Shown piece by piece: positions 15,075 through 24,191 of a stretch of 64,000 nt of DNA (positions are counted from its first letter, which is position 1; every line of letters starts with the position of its first letter). The stretch lies in the NCBI RefSeq assembly GCF_050876985.1, contig NZ_JBPAPP010000001.1; one strand, written 5' to 3'. This DNA is from Halopseudomonas sp002296055 (GTDB lineage Bacteria; Pseudomonadota; Gammaproteobacteria; Pseudomonadales; Pseudomonadaceae). The position numbers were made by a program, and so were the translations under genes. The notes below the pieces were generated by a model. It ran no database searches and was not told the DNA's origin. It was given only the letters and a program-made list of their open reading frames with translations.

Positions 15075-17201
15075 ATGACTGAAAAAACCTTCGCTCGCAG
15101 TCCGCTGCAGCACGCCATTACTGCGGCGCTGTTCTGCGCTCCGCTGACCGCTTTCGCGCAACAGCCCGCGGAAACCCCTGAGTCGGAAGAAACGTTCCGA
15201 CTGGCTCCTATTATCGTTAACGCTCAAGCGTCCTCTGACGACGACACCACGACTGTGGTAGCGCAGGAGTTGTGGGTCGGTGGCAAGGTGGCTACCAGTC
15301 TGCTGGACACGCCGGCATCGGTCTCGGTGATCACGCAAAAAGAACTGGAGCAGCGTAGCGTCAACACTACCGAAGAGGCGCTGCAGTACACCCCGGGCGT
15401 TATCACCGACTACTACGGTACCGATGATCGTAACGATTACTTCAAGATCCGTGGTTTTCAGGCAACTACCTACCGCGACGGCCTGACCCTGGGCTCTATG
15501 CGCGGCGTACGCGAAGAGCCCTATGCCTATGAGCGAATCGAGGTGCTCCGCGGTGCCAACTCAACGCTGTTTGGGCCGGCTGACCCGGGTGGTTCGGTCA
15601 ACTTCGTCAGCAAGCAGCCGCGCTTCGAGCGCATTGGTCAGGGCTATGTCACTTACGGCTCCTTTGATCACAAGGAACTGGGCCTGGACGTGGGTGATGT
15701 GCTCAACGAGCAGGAGACGCTTGCCTATCGCCTGGTTGGTAAGGTGCAGGACAGCGAGCGCGAGTACGAGCACTCGCGTGACGACAATGAGTTTGTGTTG
15801 GGTGGCCTGACCTGGCAGCCGACAGTCTTTACCTCCGCCACCCTGATGGTGGACTACCTGAATCAGGACAATACCCCGAACAGTGGTGGTTATCCGAAGG
15901 ATCGCGAGTACGACCGCGATGAGTTTTACGGCGAGCCGAGCTATAACTTCCATGATGTTGAGCGCACCAATATCAGCGCTAACGTCACCCACGATTTTGA
16001 TAACGGGCTGACCTTGCGCAGCAACCTGCGCCACAGCGATCTGACCGACGACCTGGGCTACGTCTACATCAACGACTTCGCAGGCCGGGTAGGTACCACG
16101 GTCGGGCGTGGATACCTGGGCACCGACAGCGAAGCCGAGCAGCTCAACGGTAACGTGATGCTGCAGTACGATGCGCGCTTCGAGAATATCGACAGCAGTA
16201 GTATTGTCGGCGTCGAGTATCTGGATGCTTCGTCTGAGAGCGTCTCGGTCTATGGGTCGGCGGCTGCGATCGATGTTGCCAACCCGGTCTACACAGGGGT
16301 ATCGCCGGCCATTGTCTATCAGGATCGGGAGCTGGACAGCACCATCAAGTCGCTCTTCGTGCAGCAGAACCTGTCGTTCTACCAGCGTGTCATCCTGACG
16401 CTGGGGATGCGGCATGACTCGATGGACGTGTCCGAGACCAACCATCTGGCCGGTACCAAGACCTCCGACAGTTTCTCTGAGAACTCGCTACGCGGCGCCC
16501 TGACCTACATCGTCAACGATGAAGTGTCGACCTACGTCAGTGTGGTGGAATCGGTGTCTCCGCCGCAGGTCGGTGTGACGCCAGAGCGTGGCAAGCAGTA
16601 CGAGCTGGGTGTTAAATACTCGCCGGTAGCGATTAATGCGCTGTTCTCTGCCGCCATTTATGAGCTAACTCAGGAAGACATCACCATCGCCGTTGTGCAG
16701 CCTAACGGCCTGATCGATCAGCAAACGGTGGGTGAGCAGCAGGTGCGTGGTTTGGATCTCGAAGCCCGAGCCGAGCTTACCGACAACCTCAGTGTGATCG
16801 GTGGCTACTCCTATATGGACAGTGAAGTGCTGCGTGGCGCGTTGCAGGTATGGAACGGCGCTGGCTATGACGTAGTGTCGATCAAGGGCAATGAGCTGGA
16901 GTCCGCGCCCAAGCACTCGGCCTCACTGTGGGGCTACTACGATATACCCGGCACCGACGTTGGTCTGGGTCTGGGCGCTCGCTACGTTGGCTCTTACTAC
17001 TACGGTGCTCGTAACGACACTGGCAAGAGCGACTCGACCACGCTGTTTGATGCGGCCTTTAACTACCAGATCGCCCAAGGCACCGATCTGGCGTTGAACG
17101 TCAGCAACCTGCTGGATGAGCAGCATGTGGTTGGTTCCGGCACGGCGGATTACTACAATCCGGGCCGCGAAATTACCGCCAAGCTGAGCTATAGCTGGTA
17201 A
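15075..17201 (+). CDS. TonB-dependent siderophore receptor
   Basis: Outer-membrane ferric-siderophore receptor, 708 residues from the ATG at 15075 (GAGG upstream). It has a signal peptide (MTEKTFARSPLQHAITAALFCAPLTAFA), then a TonB-box-like APIIVNA, a plug domain (ATSLLDTPASVSVITQKELE, LQYTPGVITDYYG, YFKIRGFQATTYRDG, PYAYERIEVLRGANSTLFG.DPGGSVNFVSKQP), and a 22-strand barrel ending in KLSYSW with the usual terminal aromatic residue. The plug motifs are those of the FhuA/FpvA-type siderophore receptor class. No STN signalling domain is present, so it should not signal through a FecR protein. It is a single-gene unit between a Fur-type promoter and a terminator. The siderophore is not predictable. 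Confidence 0.94.
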   Translation: MTEKTFARSPLQHAITAALFCAPLTAFAQQPAETPESEETFRLAPIIVNAQASSDDDTTTVVAQELWVGGKVATSLLDTPASVSVITQKELEQRSVNTTEEALQYTPGVITDYYGTDDRNDYFKIRGFQATTYRDGLTLGSMRGVREEPYAYERIEVLRGANSTLFGPADPGGSVNFVSKQPRFERIGQGYVTYGSFDHKELGLDVGDVLNEQETLAYRLVGKVQDSEREYEHSRDDNEFVLGGLTWQPTVFTSATLMVDYLNQDNTPNSGGYPKDREYDRDEFYGEPSYNFHDVERTNISANVTHDFDNGLTLRSNLRHSDLTDDLGYVYINDFAGRVGTTVGRGYLGTDSEAEQLNGNVMLQYDARFENIDSSSIVGVEYLDASSESVSVYGSAAAIDVANPVYTGVSPAIVYQDRELDSTIKSLFVQQNLSFYQRVILTLGMRHDSMDVSETNHLAGTKTSDSFSENSLRGALTYIVNDEVSTYVSVVESVSPPQVGVTPERGKQYELGVKYSPVAINALFSAAIYELTQEDITIAVVQPNGLIDQQTVGEQQVRGLDLEARAELTDNLSVIGGYSYMDSEVLRGALQVWNGAGYDVVSIKGNELESAPKHSASLWGYYDIPGTDVGLGLGARYVGSYYYGARNDTGKSDSTTLFDAAFNYQIAQGTDLALNVSNLLDEQHVVGSGTADYYNPGREITAKLSYSW

Positions 17202-17223
17202 GTCAGCTCGTATCACCTAAAGC

Positions 17224-17268
17224 AACGCAAAAGGCCGTCAAGGGATTCCTTGGCGGCCTTTTGCGTTT
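17224..17268 (+). terminator. Rho-independent terminator after the siderophore receptor gene
   Basis: AACGCAAAAGGCC (17224-17236) pairs with GGCCTTTTGCGTT (17255-17267) across a 13-bp outer stem, extended by GTCAAGG/CCTTGGC around the loop. A-rich and T-rich flanks would make it work in both directions. Confidence 0.85.
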
Positions 17269-17515
17269 ACCCACCCCCTGCATGGGGGTAGGTGTCCGTC
17301 TGACGGTAATGGACAGAGGGTAGGCTGGTGAGTAGTTGGAAACGGCGCCAAGGGCGTTTAATAGAGCGCGGCAGTGCAAATACGCAAGATGCGCACCACG
17401 GCTGTGGCTATACTCTGCTGCGGAGTCGGGGAGGCGCTGCTGCGTTCTTGCCTGGCCGTTATTTCTGTCTCGCGGTAGCCCCGTTGGTGCCGCTGGATCA
17501 TGGCTGCGGGGTGAC

Positions 17516-20326
17516 ATGGGGTTGGCAAGGATAGTCTGGATTTTGCTGGTGTGCGGGCTGCTGTCGCTGCCGGCGCAAGCTCGGCCGTCGGGTGCGGCGC
17601 TGGCAGAGTGCCGCGATGAATACGAGCTGCTGTCTGCGCTGGAGCACGGCATCGAGCAGCTTAATGCGCGGCGCGCGGTATTCGAGTCGATCTATAACGA
17701 CGCCTTTCCTGCCAGCATGTCGCTGGACGAGGCCCTGCGCAGCGGCGAGAACGGTGGTCGTCAGACCTGGCCGGAGACCATCGACTGCCCGTCCCTGGCC
17801 GAGCAGTACCAGTCGGCACTGGCGGATTATCAGCGCGCGCAGTCCCGCCTGCAGCGGCAGCAGGCAAGCTGGACTGCGTTGCCAGAGAGCATGCGCGATA
17901 CCCTGGTACTGGTGTGGCAGTCCCGCCAGCGCCTGCTGATCCATGCCCAGAGCCTGCAACAGCAGCTGTCGCCAGAGCAGCCCGCGCAGAATGCCGTTGC
18001 GGAACGCGCCCTGCTAGGGGCGGCGGTCAACCGCTCGCTTGGTCAATTGAGCGATCTGCGTCGGGAACTGTTCACCATTTTGCCTGCTCTGCAGCGCAGC
18101 GCCACGCCGGCTCGGCTGGCGGAACTGCTGGCGCTGTGGCGCGGCTCCTATCAGCTCAAGCCGCTGGACGATGCGCCGCGTCAGCCGGTGCTGGACGCCT
18201 TGCCGCCTGAGCTGGCGGAGGCCGGGCAGGAGTATTTTCGCTTGGCGCGGCTGGATGTTCTGGTCCAGCGCAATGCGCTGAACGACGTACGGGCCTGGTT
18301 GTGGGCGGAACAGCCGGAGCTGTTCGCGCGCCTGCCTGAGGCAAGCCGAGACGGCCTGTTGCTGGAGGAGATGCGCGCTTTCCATACCCGCCTTGATTGG
18401 CTGTTTGCTGACACGCGAGCCAGTTATCGGCAGGGGCAGGAGGGCGGTCAAGGCACGCCGGGCTGGCTCAAGGTGCTGGAATATGTGTTTGGCTTGGCGC
18501 TGCTGTTTTTGCTGGTGGTGCTCGCCCGTGGTGTACGAGCGCCGGCCGCCGGGCTGCAGGCACAGTTTGCGCGTTGGGCCCGCGGACGTAATTTAGCCGA
18601 GCCGCTGAGTCGCGTTACCGCAGCTTTGCCACGGCTGTTGCCCTGGCTGGTGGGGCTACTGGGTATCGGATTGCTGCACATGCTGTTCACCAGTTGGCGA
18701 CTGCCGCTGTTGACCACCTTCTTGCCGTTGGCGCGCTTGTACATTCTGTACGGGCTGATATCCCTTGCCGGGGAGTGGTTGCTGCAACGCACTGCGCAGC
18801 AGGCCGGTAGTTTCCTTAATGAAGAGCAACTGGCGCAGGCTCAGCGGCAGGCGCGAATAGTGGCTGCGGTGGCAGTCGCCCCCCTCTTGCTCCAAGACTT
18901 TGTCGCGCTGGGAGTGGGGCCGTCCCTGCTGCTGGATATCTGTGGTTGGCTGACCGTGCTGGGTATCCTGCTGGCGCTCGGCTTGCTGTTGCGTAGCCGC
19001 CGCGAGGACTTCATTGAGGCGCTCAAGTCGTTCCTGCCAAGCCGTGGCGACCGCCTTATCGAGCGCCTGCTCGATAAGCGTCTGTTTCTGCTGATCGCGC
19101 CTATTGCGGCGCCGCCGCTGCTGTTGGCCTTGCTGATCAACTTCATGCACAAGGCGCTGTTTGCCTATGACTGGTACCGCCGGCTGTTTGCCCGCAGCTT
19201 TCGTCTGCGCGTGGCTGCCGTTGAGGGAGAGCAGGAGGCACCTGTCACCGAACAGGATAGCGTCGGCATGGCGGCGTATCGCGCCTGGTTTCTTGAGAGC
19301 GACCCGGCCAAGGTACCCTTTATCGACTCCGGTCTTTACGCCCAGGTGCGCAAAAGTCTGGACCCCTGGCTGGGAGACCGCACCCAGGACAACGGTCTAC
19401 TGCTGACCGGCGCCAACGGGGCAGGCAAAAGCACTATTGTGCCGCGTCTTGAAAAGGAGCTGGCCGAGCAGTATCCGGATGTTCAGGTACGGCGTTTGCT
19501 GATCGAAGACAAGGTCACCAGTAGCGACGGCTTGCTGGGCCTGGTGAGTGCTGCGCTGGACTGCGACCTGAGTGCCGGGCCCTCGGCGTTGGTGCGCGAA
19601 GACGCTGGGCGGCAGCCAACGCTGGTGGTCATCGACGATGCGCAAAACCTGTTCCTGCGGCAGGTAGGCGGGCTTGCCGGCTGGGAGGCGTTGTTGGGGC
19701 TGGTCAATGCGCGGGTCGAGAACCTGTTCTGGCTGGTGCTGATCGACAACCACGCCTGGGCCTATCTTGGTAACGTGTACGGGCGCGACTACCAGTTTCG
19801 CAGCATCAAGGTTGCTCGGCGCTGGTCACAGAACGACGTGCGCTCACTGGTGCTATCGCGTAATCACCTCAGCGGTTGCCGCATTCGCTACGACAACATT
19901 CTGCTGGCCACGCGCGGGCCGGAGGCGGGCAGTATTCGCAATGCCGAGCAGCTGTACTTCAGCCTGCTGTGGGATGCCTGTCAGGGCAACCCGCAATTGG
20001 CGCTGCGGCTGTGGCTGCGCTCGATTCGCCTGGAAGGCAATACCGTGGTGGTCGGCTTGCCGGAGGAGTTGGGCGGCGCAGCGCTGGATGCGCTCGACCG
20101 GGACCTGCATTTCGTCTATGCCGCCATCAGCATTCACGAGAATATGAGCAGTGACGAGCTGGTATCCGCCACCGCGCTGCCCGAGAGGGTGGTGCGCCGG
20201 GCGCTGAAGACTGGACAGGACATGGGCTTTCTGGAGCGCGGCGGCAACCGCCGTTACCGCATCGTTGCGCTCTGGTATCCGATAGTGACGCGGCTGCTGG
20301 CACGGAAGAATCTGCTACATGAATAA
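17516..20326 (+). CDS. Membrane-bound P-loop ATPase with periplasmic helical domain, coupled to an MscS gene
   Basis: Large inner-membrane protein of unknown function, about 936 residues from the ATG at 17516, chosen because GGGGTG precedes it and a signal peptide (MGLARIVWILLVCGLLSLPAQA) follows; upstream in-frame ATGs give an implausible Cys/Arg-rich extension. Order: signal peptide; periplasmic helical, Gln/Arg/Leu-rich region (25-315) recalling the periplasmic part of MscK-type channels; about six hydrophobic segments (near 321-340, 370-423, 446-495, 521-545). A cytosolic NTPase follows with Walker A GANGAGKST (632-640) and Walker B LVVIDDAQNLF (Asp707/708). About 70 C-terminal residues look like a winged helix (SSDELVSATALPERVVRRAL). 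It overlaps the downstream MscS-type gene by 8 bases. The reading is a STAND/AAA-like ATPase serving a mechanosensitive channel; I know of no named family with this pairing. Confidence 0.8.
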   Translation: MGLARIVWILLVCGLLSLPAQARPSGAALAECRDEYELLSALEHGIEQLNARRAVFESIYNDAFPASMSLDEALRSGENGGRQTWPETIDCPSLAEQYQSALADYQRAQSRLQRQQASWTALPESMRDTLVLVWQSRQRLLIHAQSLQQQLSPEQPAQNAVAERALLGAAVNRSLGQLSDLRRELFTILPALQRSATPARLAELLALWRGSYQLKPLDDAPRQPVLDALPPELAEAGQEYFRLARLDVLVQRNALNDVRAWLWAEQPELFARLPEASRDGLLLEEMRAFHTRLDWLFADTRASYRQGQEGGQGTPGWLKVLEYVFGLALLFLLVVLARGVRAPAAGLQAQFARWARGRNLAEPLSRVTAALPRLLPWLVGLLGIGLLHMLFTSWRLPLLTTFLPLARLYILYGLISLAGEWLLQRTAQQAGSFLNEEQLAQAQRQARIVAAVAVAPLLLQDFVALGVGPSLLLDICGWLTVLGILLALGLLLRSRREDFIEALKSFLPSRGDRLIERLLDKRLFLLIAPIAAPPLLLALLINFMHKALFAYDWYRRLFARSFRLRVAAVEGEQEAPVTEQDSVGMAAYRAWFLESDPAKVPFIDSGLYAQVRKSLDPWLGDRTQDNGLLLTGANGAGKSTIVPRLEKELAEQYPDVQVRRLLIEDKVTSSDGLLGLVSAALDCDLSAGPSALVREDAGRQPTLVVIDDAQNLFLRQVGGLAGWEALLGLVNARVENLFWLVLIDNHAWAYLGNVYGRDYQFRSIKVARRWSQNDVRSLVLSRNHLSGCRIRYDNILLATRGPEAGSIRNAEQLYFSLLWDACQGNPQLALRLWLRSIRLEGNTVVVGLPEELGGAALDALDRDLHFVYAAISIHENMSSDELVSATALPERVVRRALKTGQDMGFLERGGNRRYRIVALWYPIVTRLLARKNLLHE

Positions 20327-21122
20327 CGAACTCGCCTCCCAGTTGACGACCTTCGTCAACATGTTCGACACCGGCACCCTGGCGCTGCTGCTGGTCAGCC
20401 TGCTGGTACTCTGGCTGATCAACTGGTGTATCCGCTCAATGACCACGCGGCTGATGACGCGTTTCCCGGCGCGCCGCTTCACCATCATGCAGCTGGGTAC
20501 GCTCCTCAGTTTTACCCTCTACATCGTCGGCGGCACCGCGCTGGTAGTAGGCGTGCTGCGACCGCCGCAGGAGTTTCTGTTGGCCATTGGCGGCTCGGCG
20601 GCGGTGGCCATGGGCTTTGCCCTGAAGGATATTGCGGCCTCGCTGGTGTCCGGCCTGATACTGTTGTTCGATCGGCCGTTCCACGTGGGTGACCGGGTCA
20701 GCTTTGATGGCGTCTACGGCGAGATTATCGCCATCACGCTGCGTACCGTGCGGCTGCAGACGCTGGACGACAATATCGTCACCATCCCCAACTCGCGCTT
20801 TATCACCGACGTTGTGGCCTCGGGCAACCTGGGTGCGATGGACATGATGGTGGTGACCGACTTTCACCTGGCTCTCGACGCCGACATTAAACAGGCCGAG
20901 GACATTGCTCGGCAGGTGATTGTCACCAGTCGCTACGCCTACCTGAAAAAGCCGGTCACCTTTGCCATTGAAGAGGTGCAGATTGCCGAGCGCCTGGCCA
21001 TTCGTCTGCGGGCCAAGGCCTATGTGCTGGATGTGACCTACGAAAAGCCGTTCCAGAGTGACATTACGGTGCGCACCTCGGCGCTGTTCCGTGAACGCGG
21101 TGTGCTGCGCCCGGGGCACTGA
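20319..21122 (+). CDS. MscS-family small-conductance mechanosensitive channel
   Basis: Inner-membrane channel protein, 267 residues. TM1 is at about residues 21-39 (LALLLVSLLVLWLINWCI) and TM2 at about 57-81. The pore helix TM3 at about 86-115 shows the Gly/Ala-rich pattern IGGSAAVAMGFALKDIAASL, followed by the MscS beta-domain (FDRPFHVGDRV...GVYGEI..ITLRTVRLQTLDD..VTIPNS.F) and a C-terminal alpha/beta domain. It is near the size of E. coli MscS. The ATG overlaps the end of the upstream ATPase gene by 8 bases, so translation is probably coupled and the two proteins likely work together. Channel gating by tension is family knowledge; gating or assembly control by the ATPase is inference. Confidence 0.93.
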   Translation: MNNELASQLTTFVNMFDTGTLALLLVSLLVLWLINWCIRSMTTRLMTRFPARRFTIMQLGTLLSFTLYIVGGTALVVGVLRPPQEFLLAIGGSAAVAMGFALKDIAASLVSGLILLFDRPFHVGDRVSFDGVYGEIIAITLRTVRLQTLDDNIVTIPNSRFITDVVASGNLGAMDMMVVTDFHLALDADIKQAEDIARQVIVTSRYAYLKKPVTFAIEEVQIAERLAIRLRAKAYVLDVTYEKPFQSDITVRTSALFRERGVLRPGH

Positions 21123-21131
21123 CCAGGCAGA

Positions 21132-21473
21132 TCAGAAGGTGTTGGACGTGACGTCGAAATGCTGCTGGTCAATGCCCACCACATCACGCCAGTCGACCTC
21201 GAACATCTCGCCGGGGCCGGCATCCATCAGGATGTAAAAGGGTTGCCCCGGTAGCGGCGTGCTGAAGCGTGAGCGGGCGTCCAGCACCCCGTCGGCCAGT
21301 GTTTCGCCGCTGTAGGCCAGCACCCGCATGGTGATGCCGTCGGCGCTGGAGCCGTCATCGAAGGCGCCCTGGCAGCTGATGCGTTGCGCCTCCAGCTGGC
21401 AGCGACAAACAGGCGTGTGGGCCTGGGCGACGGTGGCGCACAGCAAGGTGCCCAGCAGCAGTAGCAGTCTCAT
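21132..21473 (-). CDS. Small secreted cysteine-containing protein of the PepSY operon
   Basis: A 113-residue predicted periplasmic protein with signal peptide MRLLLLLGTLLCATVAQA. Right after the cleavage site it has HTPVCRCQLEAQRISC (Cys23, Cys25, Cys34), a candidate metal or disulfide site. The rest is a small beta-type domain with YSGETLADGVLDARSRFSTP..GQPFYILMDAGPGEMFEVDW, which recalls carboxypeptidase-regulatory-like or NikK-like periplasmic domains; I do not recognise a family. It overlaps the preceding gene by 4 bases (ATGA) and is the last gene of a four-gene translationally coupled operon, which points to periplasmic iron or redox handling. Convergent with the MscS-type gene, 9 bases apart. 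Confidence 0.75.
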   Translation of the reverse strand: MRLLLLLGTLLCATVAQAHTPVCRCQLEAQRISCQGAFDDGSSADGITMRVLAYSGETLADGVLDARSRFSTPLPGQPFYILMDAGPGEMFEVDWRDVVGIDQQHFDVTSNTF

Positions 21474-22273
21474 GGCTGTTTCTCGATAAAGCGCGCCAGC
21501 GCAGGGGACAGGCGCTCAATGGCGAAGCGCTGCTGGTGCACGCTGCCATCGGTGCCCTCAACGGTTAGCCAGAGGCCATCCCGTTTGCTGGCGGCGCGCG
21601 GCACCGGGATTTCCACCCGCTTGTCGGTGCCGCGCCCGGCAAAGGCGTTGCCGGCGGCGCTGGTGTTGTGCGGCTGGCGAATCTTCAGCGAGGCCTGGCG
21701 GATATCGCGCTGGCAGGCATCGCAAAAGCGGATCACAAAGGTTTTCAGCGGCACGCCCAGTGCAACGATCTCGGGGGCGTGCTTGTCCTGCTCCGCGAGG
21801 CTGAAGGTCCAGGGGCCAATCTGGCCATGCAGCGCGTCCTCTCGCAGCAGCGGCTGCGCCGGTGTAATGATCAATTGCCAGGTAAAAAGCACCAGCGGCG
21901 CGGCCAGCAGCAGGGCGGCGGTCGCGACTTGCCCGCTGCTTCGTGGTACCGGTGTATCTGCCTTTTCAGGGCGCGGCTTGGTGGCCTTGGTCATCGGTTG
22001 CCACGGCCAGAGCGGCAGGTAGAACACCAGCAGCAGGCCGGCCACTGTCAGCCAGCCAAGCCAGGTAACCAGGCCCACATCGGTATGCCACTGCCTGATG
22101 CCGATGGCCAGCGCGGCTGCCAGTAGCAACCAACCAAGGGAGCGCAGCAGGCGACTGACAGTGGGTGACAGTTCGCGCTGTAGCAGGTGCTTGGCGTGCT
22201 TGGGCATGCCGGCAGCCAGGGCGACAAAGCCGACCAGACTGAGCAGGAAAACCCCTAGATTCAAAGGTGTCAC
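21470..22273 (-). CDS. DUF3325 membrane protein fused to a periplasmic CxxC domain
   Basis: A 267-residue inner-membrane protein. The first 90 residues match the small DUF3325 family (three hydrophobic helices with AAGMPKHAKHLLQRELSP and RLLRSLGWLLLAAALAIG); the paralogue at 35143-35460 is only that part. Here a linker and a fourth membrane helix (about 115-133) are followed by a 130-residue soluble, probably periplasmic domain. That domain has GPWTFSLAEQDKHAPEIVALG, FVIRFCDACQRDIR (CxxC, Cys184/Cys187) and many basic residues. It starts at a GTG (22271-22273) after a strong GGAGG and overlaps the preceding gene by 4 bases. The C-terminal domain is not recognised; a redox or metal-binding role is suggested by CxxC and the PepSY neighbour. 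Confidence 0.78.
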   Translation of the reverse strand: MTPLNLGVFLLSLVGFVALAAGMPKHAKHLLQRELSPTVSRLLRSLGWLLLAAALAIGIRQWHTDVGLVTWLGWLTVAGLLLVFYLPLWPWQPMTKATKPRPEKADTPVPRSSGQVATAALLLAAPLVLFTWQLIITPAQPLLREDALHGQIGPWTFSLAEQDKHAPEIVALGVPLKTFVIRFCDACQRDIRQASLKIRQPHNTSAAGNAFAGRGTDKRVEIPVPRAASKRDGLWLTVEGTDGSVHQQRFAIERLSPALARFIEKQP

Positions 22274-22572
22274 AGGCTACCTCCGGCGGGCAGCAGCGCC
22301 CAGCTGAGCAGCGTGCATAGCGCGGTGGCACCGAGTAAACCAAGCCACACGGTGCTCAGGCGCTGGCTGGCAAAGATCCAGATAATGATCAGCGTATAGA
22401 GCGCAAAGCTGAGCATGGTGCTGGCCGCTACCGCCTCGGCTTGTGGCAGCGGCCAGACCAAGGCCAGCAGGGTGCTGGCGGCTGAGGTCAGTGCGTAACC
22501 GCCCAGTACGGCGGCCAGCACTCTGCTGGCGACCAGCCAGCGATACTGCGCGTTTACTGCCGGTCGAGCCAT
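22270..22572 (-). CDS. DUF3649 small membrane protein of an iron-uptake operon
   Basis: A 100-residue protein with three hydrophobic helices (RVLAAVLGGYALTSAASTLLALV, MLSFALYTLIIIWIFA, TVWLGLLGATALCTLLSWALL). It matches the DUF3649 family, which habitually sits beside PepSY and DUF3325 genes downstream of TonB receptors. A second member lies at 33161-33457. The start codon overlaps the PepSY stop by one base (TGATG) and its stop overlaps the next start, so it is translated as part of a coupled operon. Role unknown; an accessory subunit of the PepSY reductase-like protein is a reasonable guess. Confidence 0.85.
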   Translation of the reverse strand: MARPAVNAQYRWLVASRVLAAVLGGYALTSAASTLLALVWPLPQAEAVAASTMLSFALYTLIIIWIFASQRLSTVWLGLLGATALCTLLSWALLPAGGSL

Positions 22573-24191
22573 CAGCGTGTTCCTCCGGTCAGCGCAGCGC
22601 GGGCGACGGGCGTGGCGTCGGTCATCTTAGCCAGCCAGCGGCGCCGCACCTTGACCGCCATATAGCCGAAGGCGGCGCCCAGGGCCAGCATGGTCAGATC
22701 AAAGCCCGCCAGCGTCCAGTCACCTGCGGGTAGCGTGACGCCCAGATGCCGGTCGGTGGTTAGCGCGTTGACCAGTGGCAGCAGCGCGTAGGCCGCTGCC
22801 GCCAGCCACAGCAGCTCGACCCAGGCCTTGCGGATATCCCGAAACAGCGCGTAGATCAGGGTTTCACCCCAGACCAAAAACAGGAAATTGACCTCCCAGC
22901 TGGCGCGCTCGGCCAGCTCTACCGGCAGCAGGCGATTAGCCCAGAAGTAGGCTGCGACCCCCGCTGGCAGTCCGGCGATGGTGGCGACGTTCAGCGCCTC
23001 CACCAGTCGATGCCCAAAGTGTGTGCCGGCGGCGGCGTGCTGCTTGCGGCGCTTGACTGTCCACAGCACCATGCCGGTACCGATCATGCCGCAGCCCAGC
23101 AACCCGGCAATGAAGTACAGCCAGCGCAGCCAGGGCTCGGCAAAGCGGCCCTCATGCAACCCGAACATGAACTGCACACTCTGCACCGTCGCGTTGTCCT
23201 CAGGTTCTGCAGGCAGCGGCTCGCCGGTGTTCGCGTGATAGCTGAGATCGTGTCCCTCGCGCCACAGCACGGCGTTGCCATAGGCTCGGCCGATCTGCAC
23301 GCGTGGCGGCTCGCCACTGTCCTGCTGGATAAACACGGAGCGCAGCTGGGTGTCGGGGCCCCAGTTGGCCAATGCCTTGTCCATCATCTCGCCGATAGGC
23401 GCGCGTGGTCTGCTGACGGCCTCGTGCTCGTGCGCGCCGTAGAGGTCGTCGTAAAAGCGTTCGAGCGCGGCCCGATCGGTACCGTAGGTCACGGCGCCGA
23501 TTGCCGGCATGTATTGCTGGGCAAAGAACATTAGCCCGCTGTAGGTGATCATCAAAAAGAACGGCAGGGCCATGACGCTGATGACATTGTGGGCATCCAG
23601 CCAGGAGCGCTGACCCTTGCCCGGGCGAAAGGTAAAAAAGTCCTTGAAGATCTTTTTGTGGGTGATGACGCCGGTGATGATCGCCACCAGCATCAGCATG
23701 GTGCAGATGCCGACCAGACGAAAGGCCAGCGGGTAGTCGAGATAGTGCAGCGCGTAGTGCATGACGTACAGCTGCCGTCCGCCGCCGGTATCGCGTGGCT
23801 CGATGTCGGTGCGCAGGCCGCCGGTGGCCGGGTCCAGCTGTTCGCTGCCGCGCATACCGCGCTCGTGGCCTTCTTGCGGTAGGGTGGTCCACTCGATGCT
23901 GTAGTCCTGCCAAGCGCGCTGGGCCTGCGCCCAGTGCGGCAGGTTGATAGCCCAGAACTCGGCCTCAGGGGCAACCTGCTGCAGGCGGTCTAGCCCGTTC
24001 TCGACCAGCGCAACGCGGTCGTAGTCGAGCGGAGTGCCGGCCAGCGGTCGCTCGGGCTCCATCCAGCGGGTGATCTCGTAGTTGAAGTAGCCCGCTGTGC
24101 CGGTGACAAAGACAAAGAACAGCACCCAGGCGACGATCAGGCCAGTCCAGGTGTGCAGCCAGGCCATGCTCTGGCGAAATCCTTCCTTCAT
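22572..24191 (-). CDS. PepSY-associated TM protein (ferrisiderophore reductase-like)
   Basis: Inner-membrane protein of 539 residues in the PepSY_TM family (relatives PiuB, FoxB and FpvG take part in removing iron from siderophores). The family start FRQSMAWLHTWTGLIVAWVLFFVFVTG is followed by a periplasmic PepSY-type loop, HYALHYL..PLAFRLVGI, LDAHNVISVMALPFFLMITYSGL, a second PepSY region (about 250-330), FMFGLHEGRFAEPWLRWLYFIAGLLG and three C-terminal helices. Conserved histidines in helices are consistent with heme binding. It heads a four-gene operon behind its own Fur-like box. It is paralogous to the protein at 33468-35150. The reductase role is inferred from relatives, not shown by sequence. 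Confidence 0.88.
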   Translation of the reverse strand: MKEGFRQSMAWLHTWTGLIVAWVLFFVFVTGTAGYFNYEITRWMEPERPLAGTPLDYDRVALVENGLDRLQQVAPEAEFWAINLPHWAQAQRAWQDYSIEWTTLPQEGHERGMRGSEQLDPATGGLRTDIEPRDTGGGRQLYVMHYALHYLDYPLAFRLVGICTMLMLVAIITGVITHKKIFKDFFTFRPGKGQRSWLDAHNVISVMALPFFLMITYSGLMFFAQQYMPAIGAVTYGTDRAALERFYDDLYGAHEHEAVSRPRAPIGEMMDKALANWGPDTQLRSVFIQQDSGEPPRVQIGRAYGNAVLWREGHDLSYHANTGEPLPAEPEDNATVQSVQFMFGLHEGRFAEPWLRWLYFIAGLLGCGMIGTGMVLWTVKRRKQHAAAGTHFGHRLVEALNVATIAGLPAGVAAYFWANRLLPVELAERASWEVNFLFLVWGETLIYALFRDIRKAWVELLWLAAAAYALLPLVNALTTDRHLGVTLPAGDWTLAGFDLTMLALGAAFGYMAVKVRRRWLAKMTDATPVARAALTGGTR

